Below, piece after piece: positions 1 to 5,062 of a DNA stretch of 5,062 bases (the first letter of the stretch is position 1; each line of letters opens with the position of its first letter). Source of the DNA: an uncultured Burkholderiales bacterium (GTDB taxonomy: Bacteria > Pseudomonadota > Gammaproteobacteria > Burkholderiales > Burkholderiaceae_C); NCBI GenBank assembly GCA_903926695.1, contig CAIYKK010000639.1, positions 1 to 5,062 of the forward strand, given 5' to 3'. The notes under the pieces were generated by a model, which saw only the letters and a list, made by a program, of their open reading frames with translations, was not told the DNA's origin and did no database searches. A program made the position numbers and the translations under genes.

Positions 1-395
1 CCTTCGAGGCCTTCGAGTTCAATGCCGATGGCGTCGTCGTTGCAGTTGCTGCGGCCCCGGTAGCTGGACTGACCCGCGTGCCAGGCGCGCTCGTCGCAAC
101 TCACAAACTGCCACAGCGCGCCCGAGCGGCTGATCAAAAATTGCGCTGACACCTGCAAATCGCGTATGCCCTGGAAATACGGGTGCGCGTCCCAGTCGAG
201 CTGATTGGCAAACAGGCGCTGCACGTTGCCGTTGCCAAACTCCCCCGGTGGCAGGCTGATCGAGTGGACAACGACCAGATCAATCAGCGCGCCAGCCGGG
301 CGCGGGCCGAAGTTGGGCGAGGCTTGAGCGTGCGCCGGGCCGTACCAGCCCTGCCTCCACAGCGACGCGCTGGTCTGGGTTTCAGGCGGGCTCAT
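1..395 (-). CDS. ampD: 1,6-anhydro-N-acetylmuramyl-L-alanine amidase AmpD (partial, C-terminus beyond the left edge)
   Basis: AmpD is a cytoplasmic zinc amidase that cuts the lactyl-amide bond between anhydro-MurNAc and the stem peptide during cell-wall recycling; in bacteria with inducible AmpC its loss raises the inducing muropeptides. The 131 complete codons visible match the N-terminal two thirds of an Amidase_2 domain. Recognisable stretches are SPNFGPRP (26-33), VVVHSISLPPGEFG (41-54, with the first zinc ligand H44), AHPYF (70-74), RAWHAGQSSYRGR (103-115) and CNDDAIGIELEG (118-129). By alignment to enterobacterial AmpD, Y73 and E126 correspond to Y63 and the catalytic E116. The other two zinc ligands lie outside the window. 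Q85 stands where the enterobacterial enzyme has H75. There is no signal peptide, as expected for AmpD rather than periplasmic AmiD. The ATG at 395 overlaps the end of pilR by 14 nt in another frame and has no good Shine-Dalgarno sequence, so coupling to pilR is likely. Confidence 0.95.
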   Translation of the reverse strand, partial: MSPPETQTSASLWRQGWYGPAHAQASPNFGPRPAGALIDLVVVHSISLPPGEFGNGNVQRLFANQLDWDAHPYFQGIRDLQVSAQFLISRSGALWQFVSCDERAWHAGQSSYRGRSNCNDDAIGIELEGLE

Positions 396-1812
396 CGTCG
401 CTTTCGGCGCTGTCGTCGTGGCCGGGCAGGGCGATTTCCAGGCGGGCGATGCGGTAGCGAATCTGGCGCAGGCTCAGGCCGAGCTTGGCGGCGGCGGCGG
501 TGCGGTTAAAACCCGTTTCCTGCAAAACCTTGACCAGAATGCTGCGCTCCTGGGCATCGAGGAAATTTTGCAGGTTGGCGGGAACGGTGACAAATTCTTC
601 GGCGGGCGGGTCAAAGTGCAGATCGCTGTCCTCGCCCAGCGCGATGGCCCGGTGCAGGATGTTTTCGAGCTCGCGCACGTTGCCGTTGAAGGGGCGCGAG
701 CGCAGGCGATCCATCATGGCGCTGCTCAGCTCGGGCCGCTCCAGCCCCGACTCCTGGCAGATTCTGGTCAGCAGCGCCTGGCACAGCGCGGGCAGGTCTT
801 CGAGCCGCTCGCGCAGCGCGGGCATGCGGATTTCGATCACGTTGAGCCGGTAATACAAATCCTGGCGAAAGCTGCCAGCCTCCACCCCGGCGGCCAAATC
901 CTTGTGCGTGGCGCTGACGATGCGCACATCAATGGGTTCTTCCTGCGTCGAACCGAGGGGCCGCACGGTGCGCTCCTGGATGACGCGCAGCAGCTTGGAC
1001 TGCATGGCCAGCGGCAGGTCGCCGATTTCGTCGAGAAACAGCGTGCCGCCCTTGGCCGCTTGAAACAGCCCCAGCCGGTCCTGCATCGAGCCGGTGTAAG
1101 CGCCCTTGCGCGCACCGAAAAATTCGGCCTCTAACAGGTTTTCGGGAATCGCGCTGCAGTTGACGGCGACAAACGGCTTGGTGGCGCGGTGGCTGCAGCC
1201 GTGGACGGCGCGCGCCACCAGCTCTTTGCCGGTGCCCGATTCGCCGCGTATCAGCACCGGCGCCATGCTACCGGCGACCTTGACAATGCGCGACTTGACC
1301 GCCGCCATGATGGCCGAGGGGCCGACCAGTTTGTCCAGCACAGTGCAGGCATCGGCGGGACGGGACGGAGCCACCGCACCAGCGCTCGCGCTGCGCGCCT
1401 CGTTTTTGCCCAGCGGGGACTGCTCTAGCGCCTGCGTGCCCTGAACCGCCGAAGCCACGACGGCGCGGAACTGCTTTAAATCCACCGGCTTGGTCAGGTA
1501 GTCAAAAGCGCCTGCTTTGAGCGACTCGACCGCATTGTCAGCCGAGCCGTGGGCGGTGATGACCACACAACGCTCGCTACGCTGCTGGCTGGCCAGATCG
1601 CGCAGCAGCTCCAGCCCCAAACCGTCGGGCAGACGCAGGTCGGTGATGACTGCGTCAAAGCGGGCGGCCTTGAGAAATTCACGCGCCTGGCTCAGGTCGC
1701 CCGCCGCCTCGACCTGGTAGCCCTGGCGCAGCAGGGTCAACTCATACAGAGTGCGCAGATCGGGCTCATCGTCAATGATCAGAATGCGGGCGGGGGTGGC
1801 TTGCAGGCTCAT
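382..1812 (-). CDS. pilR: Type IV pilus sigma-54-dependent response regulator PilR
   Basis: PilR is the NtrC-type partner of PilS; when phosphorylated it activates sigma-54 transcription of pilA in studied bacteria. The 476-residue protein has the full three-domain layout and the usual family length. The receiver (about 9-123) has acidic D14/D15, phospho-acceptor D58, T86 and K108. An Ala/Ser-rich linker (about 125-156) follows. The AAA+ domain (about 162-392) carries Walker A GESGTGKE (190-197), Walker B LFLDEIGDL (258-266), arginines R316 and R322 in the FRQDLYYRLN segment, and sensor II GNVRELEN (377-384). A Fis-type helix-turn-helix (about 435-458) ends in LRQIRYRIARL. The sigma-54-contact loop reads GAYTGS (237-242) instead of GAFTGA, see findings. 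An acidic tail (466-475) closes the protein. The ATG lies 4 nt after the pilS stop with no clear Shine-Dalgarno sequence, suggesting reinitiation. The pilS neighbour separates it from other NtrC-family regulators. Confidence 0.96.
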   Translation of the reverse strand: MSLQATPARILIIDDEPDLRTLYELTLLRQGYQVEAAGDLSQAREFLKAARFDAVITDLRLPDGLGLELLRDLASQQRSERCVVITAHGSADNAVESLKAGAFDYLTKPVDLKQFRAVVASAVQGTQALEQSPLGKNEARSASAGAVAPSRPADACTVLDKLVGPSAIMAAVKSRIVKVAGSMAPVLIRGESGTGKELVARAVHGCSHRATKPFVAVNCSAIPENLLEAEFFGARKGAYTGSMQDRLGLFQAAKGGTLFLDEIGDLPLAMQSKLLRVIQERTVRPLGSTQEEPIDVRIVSATHKDLAAGVEAGSFRQDLYYRLNVIEIRMPALRERLEDLPALCQALLTRICQESGLERPELSSAMMDRLRSRPFNGNVRELENILHRAIALGEDSDLHFDPPAEEFVTVPANLQNFLDAQERSILVKVLQETGFNRTAAAAKLGLSLRQIRYRIARLEIALPGHDDSAESDDEPA

Positions 1813-1816
1813 GGGG

Positions 1817-3535
1817 TCAGACTGAAACGGTATCGAAATGGGACAAATCGGTGCTCAGGCTCTGGGAAGCGGCCTTGAACAGGATAAAAAATTCGTTGCC
1901 CTCGGCCGCCCCGCTGTGTACGCGCTGGTAAGCGATGAGGGCGCCGTAGCGCTCGCACAGCTCGCGGCAGATATACAGGCCCAGCCCGCTGGAGCGGCTC
2001 TCGGAAGAGAAAAAAGGCTCGAACAGGTGCCTCTGAACGGTTTTTTCCAGCGGCGGCCCGTCGCTCCAGACCGACAGGCGGGCCTGGCCGGACGCGGCCA
2101 GCTGGGTGCTGATTTGAATGGCGCGCTCGCCCTGGCTGGCGTAGCGCAGGGCATTGTCGAGCAGGTTGATCATCAGGCGGCGCAGATGCTCGGTGTCGAA
2201 ATAAACCGCCGCTTCGCCCGCGTCCAGGCCGATGTGCAGCCGGGCGGCGGCGTGATTTTGCCGCGCCCAGTCGGCGGCGATGCTCTGGACGGTTTCGTCG
2301 AGCTGTAGCCGCGTGGTTTGCGGCGCGGGAATCTGCGCCTGGGCGCGCGCAATGTCGAGCACTTCATCAACGATCTTGGCCAGCCGCTGGGCGTTTTGGT
2401 GAATCATCAGGCTCAGGCGACGCTGGCCGGGATCGATCAGGTCTTCTTCAAGCAGCTCGTTGGCTTGTGAAATGGCGGCCAGCGGGTTGCGAATCTCGTG
2501 CGCCACGGCGGCCGACATGCGGCCCATCGCGGCGAGTTTTTCGATGCGCAGGCGCGCTTCCATTTCGCGCAGGTCTTCGAGAAAAAGCACGCACAGGCTT
2601 TCATGGGCGCTGTCGGGCAGCGCGGCCAGGCGCGAATGCACCTGCAGCCGGGTGGCGCTCAGGCCGGGGTAGGCCAGGCTGATGTCGGCTTTTTGTGGCG
2701 ATAGTGTGGAAAAACTGCGCTCCAGCAGCGCCATCAAGGGCTGCCAGGCGGCCTGCGCGGCCAGGCTGAAGGGCGCGGGGCACACGGCATCGTGCGCCGA
2801 AAGCAGGCGCCGGGCTGCCGGATTGGCCGAGCGCACCATGCCGTGGCGGTCGGCCACCAGGATGCCGTCGGTCAGCGTGGCAATGACCAGCTCGTTGACC
2901 TGGGTCTGCATGCGGGCGGCGGACTGGCTTTTTTTGGCCAGCATTTCTTCACGCGCCAGCCGCAGCGCCAACTGGTTGGACAGCAGCGCCACCAGAAAAA
3001 AGCCCGAGCCGCTCAGTCCGGCCTGCAAAAAGCTGCTATTGAATTCGCCGGTGCCCTGCAGCGAGCTGGACCAGGCATCGGCCAGCAGCACCAGCGTGAC
3101 GCTGGCGGCGGTGCCAAAGGCCAGCACAATCGGCCCGAGCACCGAGGACAGCAGCACCGGCAGCGCGTACAGCGGGGTGTAGTTGATGCCACCGGGCTGC
3201 AGAAAGTTCAGCAGCGAAAAAGCCAGCACATCGACCCCGATGGTCGAAACCCATTGCGCATCAAATGTGCTGCGCGGCGGCTTGGGGTGTGAGCCGTAGC
3301 GCACCACCAGCGTGGCGCACAGGTAAAGCAGGCACACGATCATGGAGTTCTGGATGGCGGTTTTGCCCAGGGTGTGCAGAGCCATTTGCAAGATCACCAG
3401 CACCCCGGCAATGGCAATGCGCGCAGTCATGAACACATACCAGAGCCGGGCAAAGGAGTTCATGGCCGATTCGCAGTCCCACGGGTCGGCTATTTTTTCG
3501 GTGCTGTTTTGCCCGGAGGGCGCGTGCAGCGGCAT
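1817..3535 (-). CDS. pilS: Type IV pilus sensor histidine kinase PilS
   Basis: PilS is an inner-membrane kinase that phosphorylates PilR; in Pseudomonas it senses unassembled pilin in the membrane. The 572 residues contain about six hydrophobic helices (roughly 31-53, 63-79, 96-112, 120-133, 135-154, 168-192), matching the six-helix PilS sensor. A cytoplasmic PAS-like region follows (about 213-320, with TDGILVAD and SANPAARRLL). The HisKA H-box is VAHEIRNPLAAI with phospho-acceptor H346. The HATPase domain has an N box INLLDNALRYA (456-466), a degenerate G1 box SDGPP (491-495), an F box LFEPFF (504-509) and a G2 box GLGL (517-520). The start at 3535 is preferred because GGAGG lies 4 nt before it and the ATG directly follows the TAA of the upstream gene. 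An in-frame ATG at 3463 (M25) lacks such a site. The pilR start follows 4 nt after its stop. Confidence 0.96.
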   Translation of the reverse strand: MPLHAPSGQNSTEKIADPWDCESAMNSFARLWYVFMTARIAIAGVLVILQMALHTLGKTAIQNSMIVCLLYLCATLVVRYGSHPKPPRSTFDAQWVSTIGVDVLAFSLLNFLQPGGINYTPLYALPVLLSSVLGPIVLAFGTAASVTLVLLADAWSSSLQGTGEFNSSFLQAGLSGSGFFLVALLSNQLALRLAREEMLAKKSQSAARMQTQVNELVIATLTDGILVADRHGMVRSANPAARRLLSAHDAVCPAPFSLAAQAAWQPLMALLERSFSTLSPQKADISLAYPGLSATRLQVHSRLAALPDSAHESLCVLFLEDLREMEARLRIEKLAAMGRMSAAVAHEIRNPLAAISQANELLEEDLIDPGQRRLSLMIHQNAQRLAKIVDEVLDIARAQAQIPAPQTTRLQLDETVQSIAADWARQNHAAARLHIGLDAGEAAVYFDTEHLRRLMINLLDNALRYASQGERAIQISTQLAASGQARLSVWSDGPPLEKTVQRHLFEPFFSSESRSSGLGLYICRELCERYGALIAYQRVHSGAAEGNEFFILFKAASQSLSTDLSHFDTVSV

Positions 3536-3784
3536 TTAGCCTCCGGCTTCGCGGCGGTGGGCTTCGCAGCAGTACAGGCTTCCCTGCCGCCCGGTCAGTG
3601 CTTCCGATTTGGGCAGATGCAACTGGCAGACGCTGCAGGCGACGATTTCGGTCACCTCGGCTGCCTGGCCGGGGCGGGCGGGCGGGCGCGCCGACGCAGC
3701 GGCATTTTTAATCGCCTGCTCGCGGCTGCGACGCAAGAGCCAGACAATGCCCGCGATGAGGGCGGCGAGCAGCAGGTATTTCAT
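3536..3784 (-). CDS. PP0621-type small membrane-anchored protein with CxxC...CCxxH cluster
   Basis: This 82-residue protein is of unknown function. It resembles the short proteins annotated as 'PP0621 family' that sit beside pilS in betaproteobacteria (recalled, not searched). It opens with one hydrophobic helix, MKYLLLAALIAGIVWLL (1-17), followed by basic RRSR. This fits an inner-membrane anchor with the rest in the cytoplasm by the positive-inside rule. A Pro/Ala linker (about 28-42) leads to a small C-terminal module with C50, C53, C72, C73 and H76, a plausible zinc-ribbon-like metal site. The ATG at 3784 overlaps the preceding stop as TGATG and has GAGG 8 nt upstream; the same frame stays open further upstream but only over the preceding gene. 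The stop TAA abuts the pilS ATG. Position suggests a membrane role linked to PilS/PilR or to the cytochrome-assembly-like neighbour, but nothing in the sequence decides this. Confidence 0.85.
   Translation of the reverse strand: MKYLLLAALIAGIVWLLRRSREQAIKNAAASARPPARPGQAAEVTEIVACSVCQLHLPKSEALTGRQGSLYCCEAHRREAGG
3540..3544 (-). promoter_or_regulatory. Ribosome binding site GGAGG deciding the pilS start
   Basis: GGAGG lies within the last codons of the small upstream gene, 4 nt before the pilS ATG at 3535. It is the strongest Shine-Dalgarno sequence in the leftward cluster and supports this start over the in-frame ATG at 3463. Confidence 0.75.
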
Positions 3785-4584
3785 CAAGCGCGCCTCAAAA
3801 TCACTTCGAGCACAAAGCGTGATCCGGCATAGCCCAGCAGCAGCAGCCCCGCGCCCAGGTAAAGCACGCGCACCGCCTGCCGACCGCGCCAGCCCAGCCG
3901 GGCGCGCCCGGCCAGCAGCCCGGCAAAGGCCAGCCAGGCCAGAATCGAAAATACAGTCTTGTGGTCCCACTTCCAGACCAGGCCGGGGCCATACAGGTTT
4001 TCGGCAAACAGCCAGCCCACGAGCAACGTGGCCGAGAGCAGCACAAAACCGGCCTCTACAAAACGAAAGGTCAGGCGCTCCAGCGTCAGCAGCGGCACGC
4101 CGGTATCGGTGGGCGAAGCCAGCCGCATGGCGCGTTCGGCGCGCAGCATCAGCCAGCCGTGGACCACGGCGGCGGCAAACAGCCCGTAGGAGGCAATCCC
4201 CAGCGCCCAGTGCAGCGGCAGCCAGGGCGAGGCGATGCGCAGGTAGCTACTGCCCGGAAACAGCAGTGCCAGCACGACGGCGGCGCTGCCCAGTCCGGCC
4301 AGTCCCCAGTGCGCCCGCAGTTGGGGAAACAGCCGCCGCTCTACCGCATAGACCGTCAGCACCAGCCAGACCGTCATCGACAGCGCGGGCGCAAAACCAA
4401 AGCGCGGCGGGCTGCCCAACAAACCCTCGGCCAGCGCCAACCCGTGCAGCACCCAGGCCGCCAGCAGCAGGGCGCGCACGGCGTGAACGCTCCAGCGCGG
4501 CGGACTCAGCGCCAGCAGCGCGTAAGCTGTCGCTGCGCCCGCTGCCGCCCCAAAACCCCATCCACCGCTGAAAGCTAAAATCAT
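3784..4584 (-). CDS. ypjD: CcsA/HemX/YpjD-family integral membrane protein (cytochrome c assembly-like)
   Basis: This 266-residue protein is almost entirely hydrophobic, with about eight predicted helices (near 5-26, 35-55, 66-84, 93-110, 124-146, 175-194, 208-225, 237-256). It belongs to the family of CcsA, CcmC and HemX, whose members handle or export heme for cytochrome c maturation. Supporting features are H47 in VLHG, the LHWALGIASYGLF segment (124-136, H125), and WKWDHKTVFSILAW (204-217), the counterpart of the family's tryptophan-rich WWD region in its shorter YpjD-like form. Being far shorter than true CcsA and having only this reduced motif, it is more likely a YpjD/HemX-like paralogue than the synthetase subunit itself. 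E. coli ypjD is also divergent from ffh, which supports the assignment. It is the first gene of the leftward cluster. Its ATG has no Shine-Dalgarno sequence and may be leaderless. Confidence 0.88.
   Translation of the reverse strand: MILAFSGGWGFGAAAGAATAYALLALSPPRWSVHAVRALLLAAWVLHGLALAEGLLGSPPRFGFAPALSMTVWLVLTVYAVERRLFPQLRAHWGLAGLGSAAVVLALLFPGSSYLRIASPWLPLHWALGIASYGLFAAAVVHGWLMLRAERAMRLASPTDTGVPLLTLERLTFRFVEAGFVLLSATLLVGWLFAENLYGPGLVWKWDHKTVFSILAWLAFAGLLAGRARLGWRGRQAVRVLYLGAGLLLLGYAGSRFVLEVILRRA
3793..3796 (-). promoter_or_regulatory. Ribosome binding site GAGG of the PP0621-type gene
   Basis: GAGG ends 8 nt before the ATG at 3784 and lies inside the 3' end of the ypjD-like gene. It supports the short 82-residue form over longer in-frame readings that would run deep into the upstream gene. 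Confidence 0.6.
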
Positions 4585-4590
4585 GGCTAC

Positions 4591-4596
4591 AGTTTA
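4591..4596 (-). promoter_or_regulatory. Candidate -10 element (TAAACT) of the ypjD-pilSR-ampD operon
   Basis: TAAACT matches four of six bases of the sigma-70 consensus TATAAT. Exactly six bases (GTAGCC) separate it from the ATG, so the usual start distance would place +1 on the A of the start codon, giving a leaderless mRNA. No good -35 is visible at 15-18 bases upstream. The lack of a Shine-Dalgarno sequence before this ATG fits the idea. This is inference from spacing only. Confidence 0.4.
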
Positions 4597-4604
4597 GCGC
4601 TTGA

Positions 4605-4619
4605 CCAAGTCTGCCTTGG
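4605..4619. repeat. Short inverted repeat CCAAG-N5-CTTGG
   Basis: Five-base arms (4605-4609 and 4615-4619) are perfect inverted complements around TCTGC. If the proposed ypjD start site is right, the dyad lies at about -21 to -35, where an operator could act. It is short enough to arise by chance, and the arms partly overlap the neighbouring CTTGGC/TTTGGC near-repeats. Confidence 0.25.
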
Positions 4620-4650
4620 CCTTTGGCTTTGTTGCCGCGCCCCGTTTTTC

Positions 4651-4654
4651 AGGA
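4651..4654 (+). promoter_or_regulatory. Ribosome binding site AGGA of ffh
   Basis: AGGA sits 7 nt before the ATG at 4662, a normal spacing, and confirms the start that gives the usual Ffh N-terminus. Confidence 0.65.
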
Positions 4655-4661
4655 CTTCACC

Positions 4662-5062
4662 ATGGCTTCAGCCCTCACCGACAAGTTATCGCGCCTCGTC
4701 AAGGAAATGCGCGGCCAGGCCCGCATGACCGAATCCAACGTACAGGACATGCTGCGCGAAGTGCGCATGGCGCTGCTGGAGGCCGATGTGGCCCTGCCGG
4801 TGGTGCGCGATTTCATCGCCCGCGTCAAGGAAAAAGCGCTGGGCCAGGAAGTCCTCGGCTCGCTCTCGCCCGGCCAGGCGCTGGTGGGCATCGTCAGCAA
4901 AGAGCTGGCCGCGACGATGGGCGCGGGCGTGAGCGACATCAACCTCGCAGCCCAGCCGCCCGCCGTGATTTTGATGGCCGGTCTGCAGGGCGCGGGTAAA
5001 ACCACGACCACGGCCAAACTGGCCAAACACCTGATCGAAAAGCGCAAGAAAAAAGTCCTGAC
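4662..5062 (+). CDS. ffh: Signal recognition particle protein Ffh (partial, C-terminus beyond the right edge)
   Basis: Ffh is the SRP54-type GTPase that, with 4.5S RNA, binds signal sequences of nascent membrane proteins and delivers the ribosome to the receptor FtsY. The 133 complete codons cover the helical N domain (about 1-90), including the family-typical segments MTESNVQDMLREVRMALLEADV (22-43) and the ALGQEVLGSLSPGQ region (59-72). The start of the G domain follows, with the P-loop GLQGAGKTTTTAKLAK (107-122), whose GLQGAGKT form is shared by Ffh proteins; FtsY usually has GVNGxGKT there, so FtsY is excluded. The rest of the G domain and the methionine-rich M domain lie outside the window. 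It is transcribed away from the leftward operon. Confidence 0.97.
   Translation, partial: MASALTDKLSRLVKEMRGQARMTESNVQDMLREVRMALLEADVALPVVRDFIARVKEKALGQEVLGSLSPGQALVGIVSKELAATMGAGVSDINLAAQPPAVILMAGLQGAGKTTTTAKLAKHLIEKRKKKVL

Larger units (their letters stand above)
4585..4661. promoter_or_regulatory. Divergent intergenic region between ypjD and ffh
   Basis: These 77 bases are the only non-coding stretch in the window and must hold, or border, the start signals of both transcription units. On the minus strand a -10-like TAAACT lies just before ypjD. On the plus strand TACAGT (4588-4593) is a possible -10 for ffh, but no convincing -35 precedes it. TTGACC at 4601-4606 resembles a -35, but no matching -10 lies 16-18 bases after it. 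A small dyad (4605-4619) and near-repeats of a CTTTGGC-like unit fill the middle. I cannot fix the ffh promoter from sequence alone. Confidence 0.7.

Noticed and set aside
418..1134. A 238-codon open frame on the plus strand across pilR
   Set aside because: It is a mirror of the strongly supported pilR frame, lacks motifs, and has no ribosome site of note.
2682..3292. Two overlapping 166-codon open frames on the plus strand within pilS
   Set aside because: Both are antisense to PilS membrane and PAS regions; the composition is low-complexity (Gln/Gly/Arg-rich or Ser/Ala-rich) with no family resemblance.
3463..3535. pilS starting at the internal ATG at 3463 (M25)
   Set aside because: No Shine-Dalgarno sequence precedes it, whereas the ATG at 3535 has GGAGG and abuts the upstream stop codon.
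3618..3645. Possible sigma-54 promoter (TGGCAG...TGCAG) upstream of pilS on the plus strand
   Set aside because: The GG-to-GC distance is wrong for a -24/-12 promoter, it points away from pilS, and it lies in coding sequence.
3536..3970. A longer 144-residue form of the small Cys-cluster protein
   Set aside because: The extra residues would be read out of frame through the well-supported 3' end of the ypjD-like gene and are Arg/Gly/Ala-rich; the ATG at 3784 has a ribosome site and begins a proper hydrophobic anchor.
3609..4571. A 320-codon open frame on the plus strand across the ypjD-like gene
   Set aside because: It is antisense to a convincing membrane protein, its translation is Arg/Ala/Pro-rich with no recognisable domain, and it is what high-GC codon bias produces on the opposite strand.
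4601..4629. TTGACC as the -35 box of an ffh promoter
   Set aside because: The hexamers 16-18 bases downstream (around TGGCTT) do not resemble a -10 element.
4649..5047. Minus-strand open frames opposite ffh (132 and 114 codons)
   Set aside because: Ffh on the plus strand is unambiguous from the N domain and P-loop; these frames are its shadow and their translations resemble nothing.

Overview
The window looks like ordinary core chromosome of a high-GC betaproteobacterium, most likely a member of the Comamonadaceae (Burkholderiales). The grounds are high G+C with strong third-position bias, proteins that resemble this family throughout, and the gene order ffh <-> ypjD/ccsA-like - PP0621-type small protein - pilS - pilR - ampD. 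The order is recalled from that group and was not searched here. There is no sign of a mobile element, CRISPR array, tRNA, rRNA or recent horizontal transfer.

Layout: a short divergent intergenic region (4585-4661) separates two transcription units. Rightward runs ffh (4662 to beyond the right edge), the signal recognition particle GTPase, of which only the N domain and the P-loop are present. Leftward runs a tightly packed five-gene cluster that fills 4584 down to 1: a multi-pass membrane protein of the CcsA/HemX/YpjD cytochrome c assembly family (3784-4584), an 82-residue membrane-anchored protein with a CxxC...CCxxH cluster (3536-3784), the histidine kinase PilS (1817-3535), the sigma-54-dependent response regulator PilR (382-1812), and the start of ampD (395 to beyond the left edge), a cytoplasmic N-acetyl-anhydromuramyl-L-alanine amidase.

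The leftward genes meet at a 1-nt overlap (TGATG), direct abutment (TAAATG), a 4-nt gap and a 14-nt overlap. They are therefore very likely one operon with translational coupling. PilS and PilR form the two-component system that, in studied bacteria, sets transcription of the type IV pilin gene pilA. AmpD recycles peptidoglycan fragments. The first two products are membrane proteins whose link to the pilus is unknown. A -10-like element sits exactly six bases before the ypjD start codon, suggesting the operon's first transcript could be leaderless.

I see no clearly new system. The points worth a second look are the GAYTGS variant of the sigma-54-contact loop in PilR, the degenerate G1 box of PilS, a His-to-Gln change near the AmpD active site, the uncharacterised Cys-rich small protein, and the possible leaderless promoter.
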